Shown: piece by piece, positions 1 through 6,428 of the stretch
Position numbering within the stretch: the stretch's first letter is position 1
How the letters are laid out: each line of letters starts with the position of its first letter
Source of the DNA: an uncultured Clostridia bacterium
GTDB lineage: Bacteria > Bacillota_A > Clostridia > Oscillospirales > Oscillospiraceae
DNA: 16,335 nucleotides
Assembly (NCBI GenBank): GCA_947307505.1
Contig: CAMZJG010000005.1
Span: forward strand, 1 to 16,335
Direction: 5' to 3'
The notes under the pieces: model-generated
The model's input: only the letters and a program-made list of their open reading frames with translations
The model's database searches: none
What the model was told of the DNA's origin: nothing
Translations under genes and position numbers: made by a program

Positions 1-82
1 AAATCCATACCAAATGGGCGTATGAATGGGCGTAAACAACCTTGCGAAAAAAGAGTCCAACGCATAATGAATATGAAAGAAA

Positions 83-131
83 CACCTGTACCAGCAACGA
101 TCGAGCCCGTGCATGGTACAGGTGCTTTTTT
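83..131 (+). terminator. Rho-independent terminator of an upstream gene
   Basis: Perfect 11-base inverted repeat CACCTGTACCA (83-93) / TGGTACAGGTG (114-124) with a 20-base loop, followed by C and six Ts (126-131). The T run lies on the plus strand, so it would end a transcript entering from left of the window. Confidence 0.8.
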
Positions 132-453
132 GTTTGATAGAACAGCCGACTGTTCCAAGGATATGATCATTTTTCCCGTTTTTTTGCTGGTATTGGGATT
201 GCGTTTCCCCTTCATAGCTTCTTTTGGCACATCATACACGATTATAGCTTGATCGTCCCGAGTTATGTCGCCGCTTCTTTTGTATCATTGATCCTCCTCC
301 GCTTAAGCTCTGACAGGCTTTTGTTTTTCCAATTCTGTACCATGCGCCGCATCTTCTGCGACATAACAACTACCACACTTTCTTTGAAAAGTCCAGCGCA
401 AAAAACGAATTCCCTCGTTATTCTGACTGCGCATCAGGCTGAAGATAAGCCAA

Positions 454-475
454 CGCCGAGGCAGATGCCTCGGCG
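454..475 (-). terminator. Hairpin, possible rubrerythrin terminator
   Basis: Perfect 10-base inverted repeat CGCCGAGGCA (454-463) / TGCCTCGGCG (466-475), about 85 bases past the rubrerythrin stop. On the minus strand the stem is followed by TTGGCTTATCTT, a poor T tract, so termination here is plausible but not certain. Confidence 0.4.
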
Positions 476-559
476 CCGGGCTGGGGAAAAGGAAAGAAGA
501 GAAACAATGGAAAGGCATACTTGTGATGTGCCGCAAGGCATCAAGCTGCTTTCAATCGT

Positions 560-1108
560 TTAATAGTTATCTGCATGGATCTCAAAAAAGCTCTGGGGAT
601 GGGCACAGACCGGACAGAGCTGGGGGGCTTTGGTGCCAACCACAATATGGCCGCAGTTCCGACACTCCCAAACCTTGACCTCGCTCTTCCGGAAGACTTC
701 CTGCAGCTCGACGTTCTTCAGCAAGGCACGGTAGCGCTCCTCGTGCTTCTTCTCGATGGCGGCTACCATGCGGAACTTGACTGCCAGCGCGCGAAAGCCC
801 TCCGCTTCCGCAGTGGCGGCAAAGCCCTCGTACATGTCCGTCCACTCATAGTTTTCGCCGTCCGCGGCGGTGTTCAGATTCTCCGCGGTGTCTCCGATGC
901 CGTTCAGTTCTTTGAACCAGAGCTTGGCGTGCTCCTTTTCGTTGTCGGCTGTCTTCAGGAAGAGCTCAGCGATCTGCTCAAAGCCGTCCTTCCTGGCTCT
1001 GGACGCGAAATAGGTATATTTGTTGCGGGCCATGCTCTCTCCCGCAAAGGCAGCTTCCAGATTCTTTTCAGTCTGTGTGCCGGCATAGGGATTCTTCTTC
1101 GTATTCAT
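560..1108 (-). CDS. rbr: Rubrerythrin
   Basis: 182-residue non-haem di-iron peroxidase of anaerobes, which reduces hydrogen peroxide in the cytoplasm with electrons from rubredoxin or NADH-linked partners. Residues 10-140 form the ferritin-like four-helix domain, with iron-ligand motifs around E24 ([12 protein letters not shown]), E57-H60 ([10 protein letters not shown]) and a second EKKHEERY segment near 120. The C-terminal rubredoxin domain has the two CxxC pairs C149/C152 and C165/C168. Length and domain order are normal. The ATG at 1106-1108 has a GGAGG about 10 bases upstream. It lies 53 bases after the stop of the neighbouring epimerase on the same strand, so readthrough from the catabolic operon is possible, but the role is general oxidative-stress defence. 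No clear promoter of its own was seen in the gap. Confidence 0.95.
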   Translation of the reverse strand: MNTKKNPYAGTQTEKNLEAAFAGESMARNKYTYFASRARKDGFEQIAELFLKTADNEKEHAKLWFKELNGIGDTAENLNTAADGENYEWTDMYEGFAATAEAEGFRALAVKFRMVAAIEKKHEERYRALLKNVELQEVFRKSEVKVWECRNCGHIVVGTKAPQLCPVCAHPQSFFEIHADNY

Positions 1109-1161
1109 TCTCTTTTTGCCTCCTATGTAATTGGTTGATGTCTTGCGTGACGGCTGCGCGG

Positions 1162-2055
1162 TTATGCCAACGCTCCCCAGATCAACTCCCAGGCCTCCCT
1201 GGCATAGCGGTCCGCCTCCAGCCAGTAGGCCTTCTGGCAGATCTCGATGGTCACGTATTCCTGATAACCGGCCTCAGCCAGCTCCTGCAGGTTCTGGAGC
1301 AGGGGCAGATTTCCCTCCCGGAAGCCGATGTGCCCGCAGACGCTGCGGCCAAGGCTGTAAACACCGGGCAAACTCTTTTCTCCGACGGTCTTTTCGCGCA
1401 GTACGGTATTGCCCAGATGCACGTGTCGGATGTTCTCCAGGCCCAGAATCCGGATATCCCTGGCCACGCTGTCGTCGAACTGAGCCAGCTGCACGGTGTC
1501 CAGCATCAGCTTGAAATTGGGGTGATCCACCAACTCCAGGACCTCCCGCTGCTGTTCGGCGGTACTCATAAACAGGGCATCCATTGGCGTCTGGGTCTCC
1601 AGAGCCAGCACCACGCCGTTGTCCGCCGCTGCCTGCGCCAGTTCCCGGGCGGAGGACACAAAACGGTCCCGAATCCGTTCCGGCGGCTCCTCCATGGTGC
1701 CGTTGCCCGGGCAGAGCAGCAGGGTCGGCGCGCCCAACAGCGCCGCAGCCTCCAGACAGCGCTTCATATGATCCAGACTCCACCGGCGCAGGGAAGACTC
1801 CGCGGCGCTGATGTTCACAGGGTAGTTATTCTGTTCCGGGCAGAAGCAGACCACCTTCAGGCCTGCGTCGGCAATCTTTCGGGCAGTCTCCCGCAGGTAT
1901 TCCTCGCTTTGAATCCCTGGGAGAAAATGGGGCTTCGCCCCCCAGATCTCGATGTTCGTCAGGCCCAAGTCCTGCACGGAGCGCAGAAAGTGATCGAAGG
2001 ACCAGGCGGTATAGTGATAATTACCGATGGCGATCTGTTCTTTTTTCAGCTTCAT
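1162..2055 (-). CDS. FrlC-like sugar isomerase/epimerase (third copy)
   Basis: 297-residue TIM-barrel protein of the xylose-isomerase-like (AP endonuclease 2) fold. The segment [12 protein letters not shown] (35-46) resembles FrlC, the E. coli epimerase that interconverts fructoselysine and psicoselysine. Likely divalent-metal ligands are E153 (ALET), D186 (MLDT), H213 (HVHLG) and E271 (TIEI). It is clearly more distant from the two tandem paralogues at 4651-6290 than they are from each other and is about 25 residues longer. The start ATG (2053-2055) has AGGAGGA some 6 bases upstream. It is the last catabolic gene of the minus-strand run, separated from the cupin gene by 70 bases. Probable role: epimerising a sugar or sugar-amine so that it enters the kinase/deglycase route. 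The exact substrate cannot be read from sequence. Confidence 0.85.
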   Translation of the reverse strand: MKLKKEQIAIGNYHYTAWSFDHFLRSVQDLGLTNIEIWGAKPHFLPGIQSEEYLRETARKIADAGLKVVCFCPEQNNYPVNISAAESSLRRWSLDHMKRCLEAAALLGAPTLLLCPGNGTMEEPPERIRDRFVSSARELAQAAADNGVVLALETQTPMDALFMSTAEQQREVLELVDHPNFKLMLDTVQLAQFDDSVARDIRILGLENIRHVHLGNTVLREKTVGEKSLPGVYSLGRSVCGHIGFREGNLPLLQNLQELAEAGYQEYVTIEICQKAYWLEADRYAREAWELIWGALA

Positions 2056-2125
2056 AGGCTTCCTCCTCTGAAAAAGCGAAAAGATCCTGTTCTGATTCTC
2101 CGCTTTGACCCTCCTGCGTTGCCGA

Positions 2126-2542
2126 TTACTGCGCCAGAAGCTGTGCTGCCTCAGCCTGAACGGCCTTGACCTGCTCGGGGGTCATATACTTGATTTCACT
2201 GTTCTCCATGGAGCAGTCGGAGCGCTGGATGTAGACGATCTTGGAGTCTCTCTGGGTGATGGAATAGAACCACTGTCCCATGCCCACATGCGCGACCTTG
2301 CCGATCTCCATGGGAGTCAGCTCGATGTTGGTAAAGCCGCCGTCCGCCTCGTCGGCGGTGATCAGCAGGGCTTTGCCTGCCACCAGAATGAACTGTTCAT
2401 CGGTGGTGTGGTGGATTTCCAGCTTCTCGACGCCGGCGATATCGTTGTCCGGCTTCCAGTTTTTGATGCTGACGCTCCACTCATTGTTCCGATAGACCTG
2501 CTTGATGCCTTCGGCGTTGTTTTCAAAGATTTCAGGTTTCAT
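2126..2542 (-). CDS. Small single-domain cupin-like protein
   Basis: 138 residues. The centre reads EIHHTTDEQFILVAGKALL (42-60), matching the first cupin motif (His, Glu and a turn Gly), and a second His occurs at H85 in GKVAHVGMGQWF. Candidate metal ligands are H44/H45, E49 and H85. The usual HxH spacing is replaced by adjacent histidines, so metal binding is likely but not secure. Cupins include sugar isomerases, epimerases and non-catalytic binding proteins. In this setting a role in isomerising or binding a sugar or sugar-acid is reasonable, but no specific function is recognised. Its ATG (2540-2542) has AAGGAG 7 bases upstream, and the gene begins 17 bases after the stop of the FrlD-like kinase, so it belongs to the same operon. 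Confidence 0.75.
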   Translation of the reverse strand: MKPEIFENNAEGIKQVYRNNEWSVSIKNWKPDNDIAGVEKLEIHHTTDEQFILVAGKALLITADEADGGFTNIELTPMEIGKVAHVGMGQWFYSITQRDSKIVYIQRSDCSMENSEIKYMTPEQVKAVQAEAAQLLAQ

Positions 2543-2559
2543 AATCGTTCTCCTTCCGG

Positions 2560-3348
2560 TTATTCATAGGGATTGAAGATTTGGATGATTTTGGTGGCCT
2601 GGGCCTTGCCTCGGGCCATACACTGGGGCACGCTTTCCCCCAGGCTGAGGCCATAGGTGAAGCCGGCAATATAGGAGTCCCCGGCGCCGACGGTGTTGCA
2701 GACCGGCACCCGCTCGGCGGTCTCCCGGTAGAAGACCTTTCCGTCCCAGGCCAGGCTACCGTGCTCGCCCAGCATGGCGATCACGCAGCCTGCGCCCTTG
2801 CCCTGGGTCTTTACCAGGAAATCCCGGATATAGTCGTCGTCTCCGTCATAGGAGAAGAACGCGTAGTCGATATAGGGCAGCACCAGATCGTTGGTCTCGA
2901 GGGTCAGGCGCTTGGAGAAGTCGTAGACCCAGATCTGACCGGGCCGCTTGAGCGCCGGGAGATAGCGGTGGACCTTGCACCAGCGCTCGCAATAGACGAT
3001 ATCGAAATCCCGGACAAAGGCCTGGTCCTCCTCGGACAGCTCGATCTCCTCCATGGCGTTGCCCACGAAGGACAGATGCACCCGGTCGCCGTCCACGATG
3101 GCCATCTTTGCCATACCGGTGGGCTTGTCTGACTGCTTGATCACCCGCAGGGGAATGCCCCGCTCAGAGCACTTTTCCCGGAGGGCGTCGGCAAAGAAGT
3201 CGTTGCCCAGGATGGTCATCTCCGTGATCTCGCCGCCCAGAGCCCGGTAGTTGAAGGCGAAGTCGATGCTGTTGCCTGTGGTATAGAAGCGGTCCTGCTT
3301 ATAATATACGTCGATGCAGTTGTCCGCCATGGCAATGGTTCTTTTCAT
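2560..3348 (-). CDS. FrlD-like PfkB-family sugar-amine kinase (second copy)
   Basis: 262-residue ribokinase/PfkB-family kinase, the short length typical of FrlD (fructoselysine 6-kinase). Features shared with FrlD as I recall it: the N-terminal ADNCIDVYY, TTGNSIDFAFNY (the substrate-binding glycine region), VYDFSKR (141-147), MLGEHGSLAWDG, and the anion-hole/catalytic motif NTVGAGDSYIAGF with base D224. It would phosphorylate the 6-hydroxyl of a fructosamine-type substrate using ATP. There is no second deglycase gene next to it; it sits between the YjbQ gene (14-base gap) and the cupin (17-base gap). AAGGAG precedes the ATG. It and the kinase at 7847-8743 are divergent, so they are not a recent duplication and may phosphorylate different substrates. 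Confidence 0.88.
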   Translation of the reverse strand: MKRTIAMADNCIDVYYKQDRFYTTGNSIDFAFNYRALGGEITEMTILGNDFFADALREKCSERGIPLRVIKQSDKPTGMAKMAIVDGDRVHLSFVGNAMEEIELSEEDQAFVRDFDIVYCERWCKVHRYLPALKRPGQIWVYDFSKRLTLETNDLVLPYIDYAFFSYDGDDDYIRDFLVKTQGKGAGCVIAMLGEHGSLAWDGKVFYRETAERVPVCNTVGAGDSYIAGFTYGLSLGESVPQCMARGKAQATKIIQIFNPYE

Positions 3349-3362
3349 GCTGTGCTCCTTCC

Positions 3363-3794
3363 TTATTCTCCCATGACGTAGACCAGATACCGCCGCCGCT
3401 TGATTCCGTCGTACTCACAGAAATAGAGATCCGCGGCGCTGCCCAGGATCAGTCTGCCATCCACCAGCGGAAGCACCGCGTGGTTCCCGGTCAGCAGAGA
3501 TTTCAGATGTCCCGGCGTGTTGCCGCCGATGGTACCGTAGCTGGGCAAGTAGTGGTTGTGGTTGAAGGGATAGTCCGAGGGGATCAGCCGCTCCAGCTGC
3601 TCCTCAATATCCTTTTCCACGCAGGGGAGACTTTCGTTGATGGTGATGCCGGTGGTGGTGTGCTGGGTGATAACGAAGGCGACGCCATTGCGGATGCCGC
3701 ATTTCTCGGCAAAGTGCCGAACGGGCTCCGTGATGCGGATCAGCTGAAATTCCGCGTCCGCGATCACGGTAAAATACTCCAAAGCGGTTTTCAC
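3363..3794 (-). CDS. yjbQ: YjbQ/UPF0047 family protein
   Basis: 143 residues, full length for the YjbQ (UPF0047, secondary thiamine-phosphate synthase-like) family. The family signatures are QHTTTGITINE (44-54), an NTPGHLKSLLTG segment (92-103) and a C-terminal LYFCEYDG..RRR. The usual family sequence GTWQG before the last motif, as I recall it, reads GSAAD here, so one conserved surface has changed. The start is GTG (3792-3794) with GGAGGAG upstream, and GTGA overlaps the TGA of the amidohydrolase gene by 4 bases, so translation is probably coupled. The true cellular function of the family is unsettled; thiamine-phosphate synthase activity was a weak side activity. Its place in the middle of a sugar-amine operon suggests a substrate-specific job here, which is inference. 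Confidence 0.85.
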   Translation of the reverse strand: MKTALEYFTVIADAEFQLIRITEPVRHFAEKCGIRNGVAFVITQHTTTGITINESLPCVEKDIEEQLERLIPSDYPFNHNHYLPSYGTIGGNTPGHLKSLLTGNHAVLPLVDGRLILGSAADLYFCEYDGIKRRRYLVYVMGE

Positions 3795-4654
3795 AGCTTC
3801 TCCTCCCTTCCCAGAAAGCGCAGGGCGTTGCGCCAGCAGATCTTTTCCATCACGTCCGGCCGCAGGCCCAGGGCCTCCAGACCCCGCTTGGCCCGAACCG
3901 GACGGATACGCGGGCTGTCGGACCCAAACATCAGCTTGTCCGCCAGATTGTGCTCCACCCAGTATTCGCCCATATCCTCCTTGAACACCTTGTGATAGAG
4001 CTGTACCGGTCCGTCGAAGTTCATCAGGGCGGTGTTGGCGTAGGCGTTGGGATACTTGATGAGCAGGGCGGCGGTCTCCTGGACCCAGGGCCAGCCCACG
4101 TGGGTCAGGCAGAAGTTGATCTCCGGGAACGCCGCAATCAGCTCCTCAAAGTCCGCAGGGCGGGCATAGCGGGAGAAGGCATCCTTCTCCAGGCAGAAGC
4201 CGCTGTGGAGCACCACGGGCTTCCCGTATTCCCTGCAGATCTCACAAAGGCGGAAGATCCTCTGATCCCATGGATAGAGGCGGCATTTCGCGGTGTTGAG
4301 GGTCAGGCCCGCAAGTCCCAGCTCGGTAAAAGCCCGCCGCAGCTCCTCCGCCGCGTCCTCCCGCCGGGGATCCACAGAGGCAAAGCCGATGAAGATCTCC
4401 GGCTCCAGGGCAACTAGCTCCGCAAGCTCCTCGTTGCTGATGGCGCTTTCCCCTTTTTCAAAGGAGCAATCCTCTCCCAGCAGGAAAACACTGCGGATCT
4501 CCGCCAGACCCAGCTGCTTCTTCAGCAGGGGCAGATCCACCGGGCTCATCAGATGGTAGTTCATCTCCTCGCAGCGAAAAGCAAAGCGCTCCCGGTCGGC
4601 GCAGATCGGCGCGAAAAGAGCCGGATGGATATGGGTGTCGATGACGGTACTCAT
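3791..4654 (-). CDS. Amidohydrolase-2 family metal-dependent hydrolase/decarboxylase
   Basis: 287 residues from the chosen start. The family motif DTHIHP gives metal ligands H8 and H10, followed by GLTLNT (116-121), VVLHSG (H150), LTHVGWPWVQE (H185) and FGSDSPR (D246), the ligand order of TIM-barrel amidohydrolases of the ACMSD/TIM-hydrolase group. Such enzymes hydrolyse lactones, amides or cyclic compounds, or decarboxylate aromatic acids. I chose the ATG at 4652-4654, six codons inside the longest frame, because it forms an ATGA overlap with the upstream epimerase stop and leaves a normal N-terminus just before the metal motif. The gene overlaps YjbQ by 4 bases downstream. Substrate unknown; a sugar-derived lactone or an N-acyl/lactam form of a glycated amine would suit the context. 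Confidence 0.88.
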   Translation of the reverse strand: MSTVIDTHIHPALFAPICADRERFAFRCEEMNYHLMSPVDLPLLKKQLGLAEIRSVFLLGEDCSFEKGESAISNEELAELVALEPEIFIGFASVDPRREDAAEELRRAFTELGLAGLTLNTAKCRLYPWDQRIFRLCEICREYGKPVVLHSGFCLEKDAFSRYARPADFEELIAAFPEINFCLTHVGWPWVQETAALLIKYPNAYANTALMNFDGPVQLYHKVFKEDMGEYWVEHNLADKLMFGSDSPRIRPVRAKRGLEALGLRPDVMEKICWRNALRFLGREEKL

Positions 4655-5478
4655 GGCCGGTAATCCTTCCATTCCTCGGTGTTGGCCACAAGCCAGTCAA
4701 TGCACTGGTCCACGGCCTTATCCGGGTCGATGTAGTACTGACGGTCGGTGAGCTCGAAGCAGCAGACGCCCTGGTAGTTCAGCCGGCGCAGATCCTCGTA
4801 GTACTGCTTCATCGGGAAACTTCCATGCCCGGGGACGGTGTGGCCCCGGTCGTTGAAGTGGACGTAGCCCAGCTTGCTGCCCAGGCTCCTGAAGTAGTCG
4901 TCCAGACTCTGACCTGCAAAGGTCATCTGGTCCGTATCCACCATGCCCAGTACGTTGGGCATGCCAAGCTCCCGAAGCATCTGCGCGATGTCCTCGCTGG
5001 TGTTGAGGACTTGGGTGGTGGTATCCTTGCATTCCTCCAGGAAGAGGGTCACGCCCTTGCGGGCGCTGTATTCCGCCAGCTGCCGGAGACTCTCCCGGGT
5101 ATTGTCCCATGCCTCCTGTCGGGGGGCGTCAAAATAGCCGAAGCCGATGCTGATCTGCACGTTGGGGCATTCCAGATACTCCGCAGTGTCGATGGCCCGC
5201 TGATAGTAGCGCAGGGAGGACTCCCGGGTTTCCCGGTTCTGGGTAGCGAAGTTGCAGGGGTAGGTGCAGTTTTCCGGCGTGATGGCGTAGACCTTCAGCC
5301 CCCGGCGGCGGATCTCCTTGTCCAGCTGAAGCAGATCCCCCAGCGCATAGTCAAAGGGGTTGAGCTGTGGCGCGCTCATATACAGATCAAAGGTGTCAAA
5401 GGGCGAGCGCTCCAGTTTGTCCAGGAACTGTTTCGGGCTGTAGCGCAGGTAGTGAAGGGTCATGGGTATGAATTTCAT
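4651..5478 (-). CDS. FrlC-like sugar isomerase/epimerase, tandem copy 2
   Basis: 275-residue TIM barrel of the FrlC/xylose-isomerase-like family. Probable metal ligands are E148 (LFLEEC), D181 (VDTDQM), H207 (YVHFND) and E242 (CFELTD). The segments TPENCTYPCN and GHTVPGHGSFPMKQ are also shared with the neighbour. It is a close paralogue of the next gene upstream: both start MKF, have DKxERSPxD and SAPQLNPFDY / TAPQLNPFDY, and keep the four ligands at identical residue numbers. FrlC enzymes epimerise carbon 3 of fructoselysine; the substrate here may be another ketose-amine. The start overlaps the upstream stop (ATGA, 5475-5478) and its stop overlaps the amidohydrolase start, so it lies in the tightly coupled core of the operon. 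Confidence 0.9.
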   Translation of the reverse strand: MKFIPMTLHYLRYSPKQFLDKLERSPFDTFDLYMSAPQLNPFDYALGDLLQLDKEIRRRGLKVYAITPENCTYPCNFATQNRETRESSLRYYQRAIDTAEYLECPNVQISIGFGYFDAPRQEAWDNTRESLRQLAEYSARKGVTLFLEECKDTTTQVLNTSEDIAQMLRELGMPNVLGMVDTDQMTFAGQSLDDYFRSLGSKLGYVHFNDRGHTVPGHGSFPMKQYYEDLRRLNYQGVCCFELTDRQYYIDPDKAVDQCIDWLVANTEEWKDYRP

Positions 5479-6290
5479 TTGATTGCCTCCAATACATTGG
5501 TCAGATAATCCAGATAGGCGTCAGTGGCCTTGTCCGGGTCGATGTAGTACTCCCGGCTGCAGAGCTCACAGGAGCACCAGCCCTCGTAGCCCCGAGCCTT
5601 CAGCGTCTCAAAATACTGCTTCATGGGCAGGCCGCCGGTGCCGGGAACGGTATGGCCCGCGTCGCTGAAATGGACGAAGCCGTATTTGTTGCCGAGATTG
5701 TCAAAGTAATCGTTGATATCCTCTCCGGCCAGAGCCATCTGATCGGTGTCTGAGAGGCCCTTCAGGTTGTCCGCGCCCACGTCGTCCAGGAAGCGGCGCA
5801 GCTCCCTGCTGGTCACAATCAGATTGGTGGTTGTGGTCTTACAGGTCTCCAGGAAGATGTTGACGCCCTTGCGCTTGGCGTAGGTGCACAGCTGCTGGAA
5901 GGCCTCCACCTGTCTGGCCCAGCCCGCCTCACGGTCGCCGTCGAAGTAGCTGGAGCCGGGGCACATCTGGATGTTGGGGAAGTCCAGGAAGGCAGCGGTG
6001 TCGATCATGCGCTGGTAATACCGGATCGTGGATTCCCAGGTAATGCGGTTGGAGCTGCCCAGGTTCACCGGATAGGCGCAGTTTTCAGCCGTCAGCACAT
6101 AGGGCGTCAGATGGCGATCCTTGATGTCCCGGTCCAGTTGAATCAGGTCTCCCAGCCGATAGTCGAAGGGATTGAGCTGCGGCGCGGTGCAGTAGATATC
6201 CAGACCGTCCAAAGGCGAGCGCTCCATCTTGTCCAGGTATTTCCGGATCGGATAGCGCAGATAGTGATAGCTCATCAGGGTGAATTTCAT
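5475..6290 (-). CDS. FrlC-like sugar isomerase/epimerase, tandem copy 1
   Basis: 271-residue TIM-barrel epimerase, paralogue of the downstream gene. Ligands are again E148 (IFLETC), D181 (SDTDQM), H207 (FVHFSD) and E242 (CELCSR). The differences are concentrated in likely substrate-contact stretches: FLEEC versus FLETC, QISIGFGYF versus QMCPGSSYF, and HGSFPMKQ versus TGGLPMKQ. This suggests divergence of specificity after a tandem duplication. The ATG (6288-6290) follows a GAGAA ribosome site and a 7-bp hairpin; 138 bases with two hairpins separate it from the transporter gene, so it may head a sub-operon with its own level of expression. Family is secure, substrate is not. Confidence 0.9.
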   Translation of the reverse strand: MKFTLMSYHYLRYPIRKYLDKMERSPLDGLDIYCTAPQLNPFDYRLGDLIQLDRDIKDRHLTPYVLTAENCAYPVNLGSSNRITWESTIRYYQRMIDTAAFLDFPNIQMCPGSSYFDGDREAGWARQVEAFQQLCTYAKRKGVNIFLETCKTTTTNLIVTSRELRRFLDDVGADNLKGLSDTDQMALAGEDINDYFDNLGNKYGFVHFSDAGHTVPGTGGLPMKQYFETLKARGYEGWCSCELCSREYYIDPDKATDAYLDYLTNVLEAIK

Positions 6291-6305
6291 GGGGTTCTCC
6301 CTTCT

Positions 6306-6322
6306 CCCGCCGGATCGGCGGG
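6306..6322 (-). promoter_or_regulatory. Short hairpin in front of epimerase ribosome site
   Basis: Perfect 7-base inverted repeat CCCGCCG (6306-6312) / CGGCGGG (6316-6322) with a 3-base loop. In the minus-strand mRNA it lies directly before the ribosome site of the first epimerase. It could stabilise the 5' end after processing or limit initiation. Confidence 0.45.
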
Positions 6323-6337
6323 CAAATGATTCAGAAG

Positions 6338-6393
6338 AAACGGCGTATCCACAGATCTGCTTGGCAGGCAGGGATACCGCAGATACGCCGTTT
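6338..6393 (-). terminator. 12-bp stem between transporter and epimerase genes, partial terminator or processing site
   Basis: Perfect 12-base inverted repeat AAACGGCGTATC (6338-6349) / GATACGCCGTTT (6382-6393), loop 32 bases, starting about 35 bases after the transporter stop. In the minus-strand RNA the stem ends in UUU and is followed by CUUCUG, so a run of about six Us in nine. This is a moderate intrinsic terminator. Leaky termination would lower expression of the distal genes relative to transporter, kinase and deglycase. Confidence 0.55.
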
Positions 6394-6428
6394 GCGGGGG
6401 GAAAATGAGAGACAAGCAGAATGTCGGA

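Larger units (their letters stand above)
1..559. other. Gene-poor left end
   Basis: No convincing gene is visible here. Short open frames exist on both strands, but none has a recognisable domain and they overlap hairpins. Positions 13-36 carry two 12-base copies of AATGGGCGTA plus two bases. On the minus strand, a GGAGGAGGATCA sequence precedes an ATG at about 289 that opens only 18 codons (MIQKKRRHNSGRSSYNRV). A one-base shift would continue it as VYDVPKEAMKGKRNPN, so this may be a decayed small gene. The region otherwise holds a strong plus-strand terminator (83-131) and a second hairpin (454-475). Confidence 0.5.

Noticed and set aside
22..252. 76-codon plus-strand frame at the left edge
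   Set aside because: It reads straight through the strong terminator hairpin at 83-131 and shows no domain.
1075..2169. 364-codon plus-strand frame opposite the third epimerase
   Set aside because: Antisense shadow; the minus-strand protein has family motifs and a ribosome site, this one has none.
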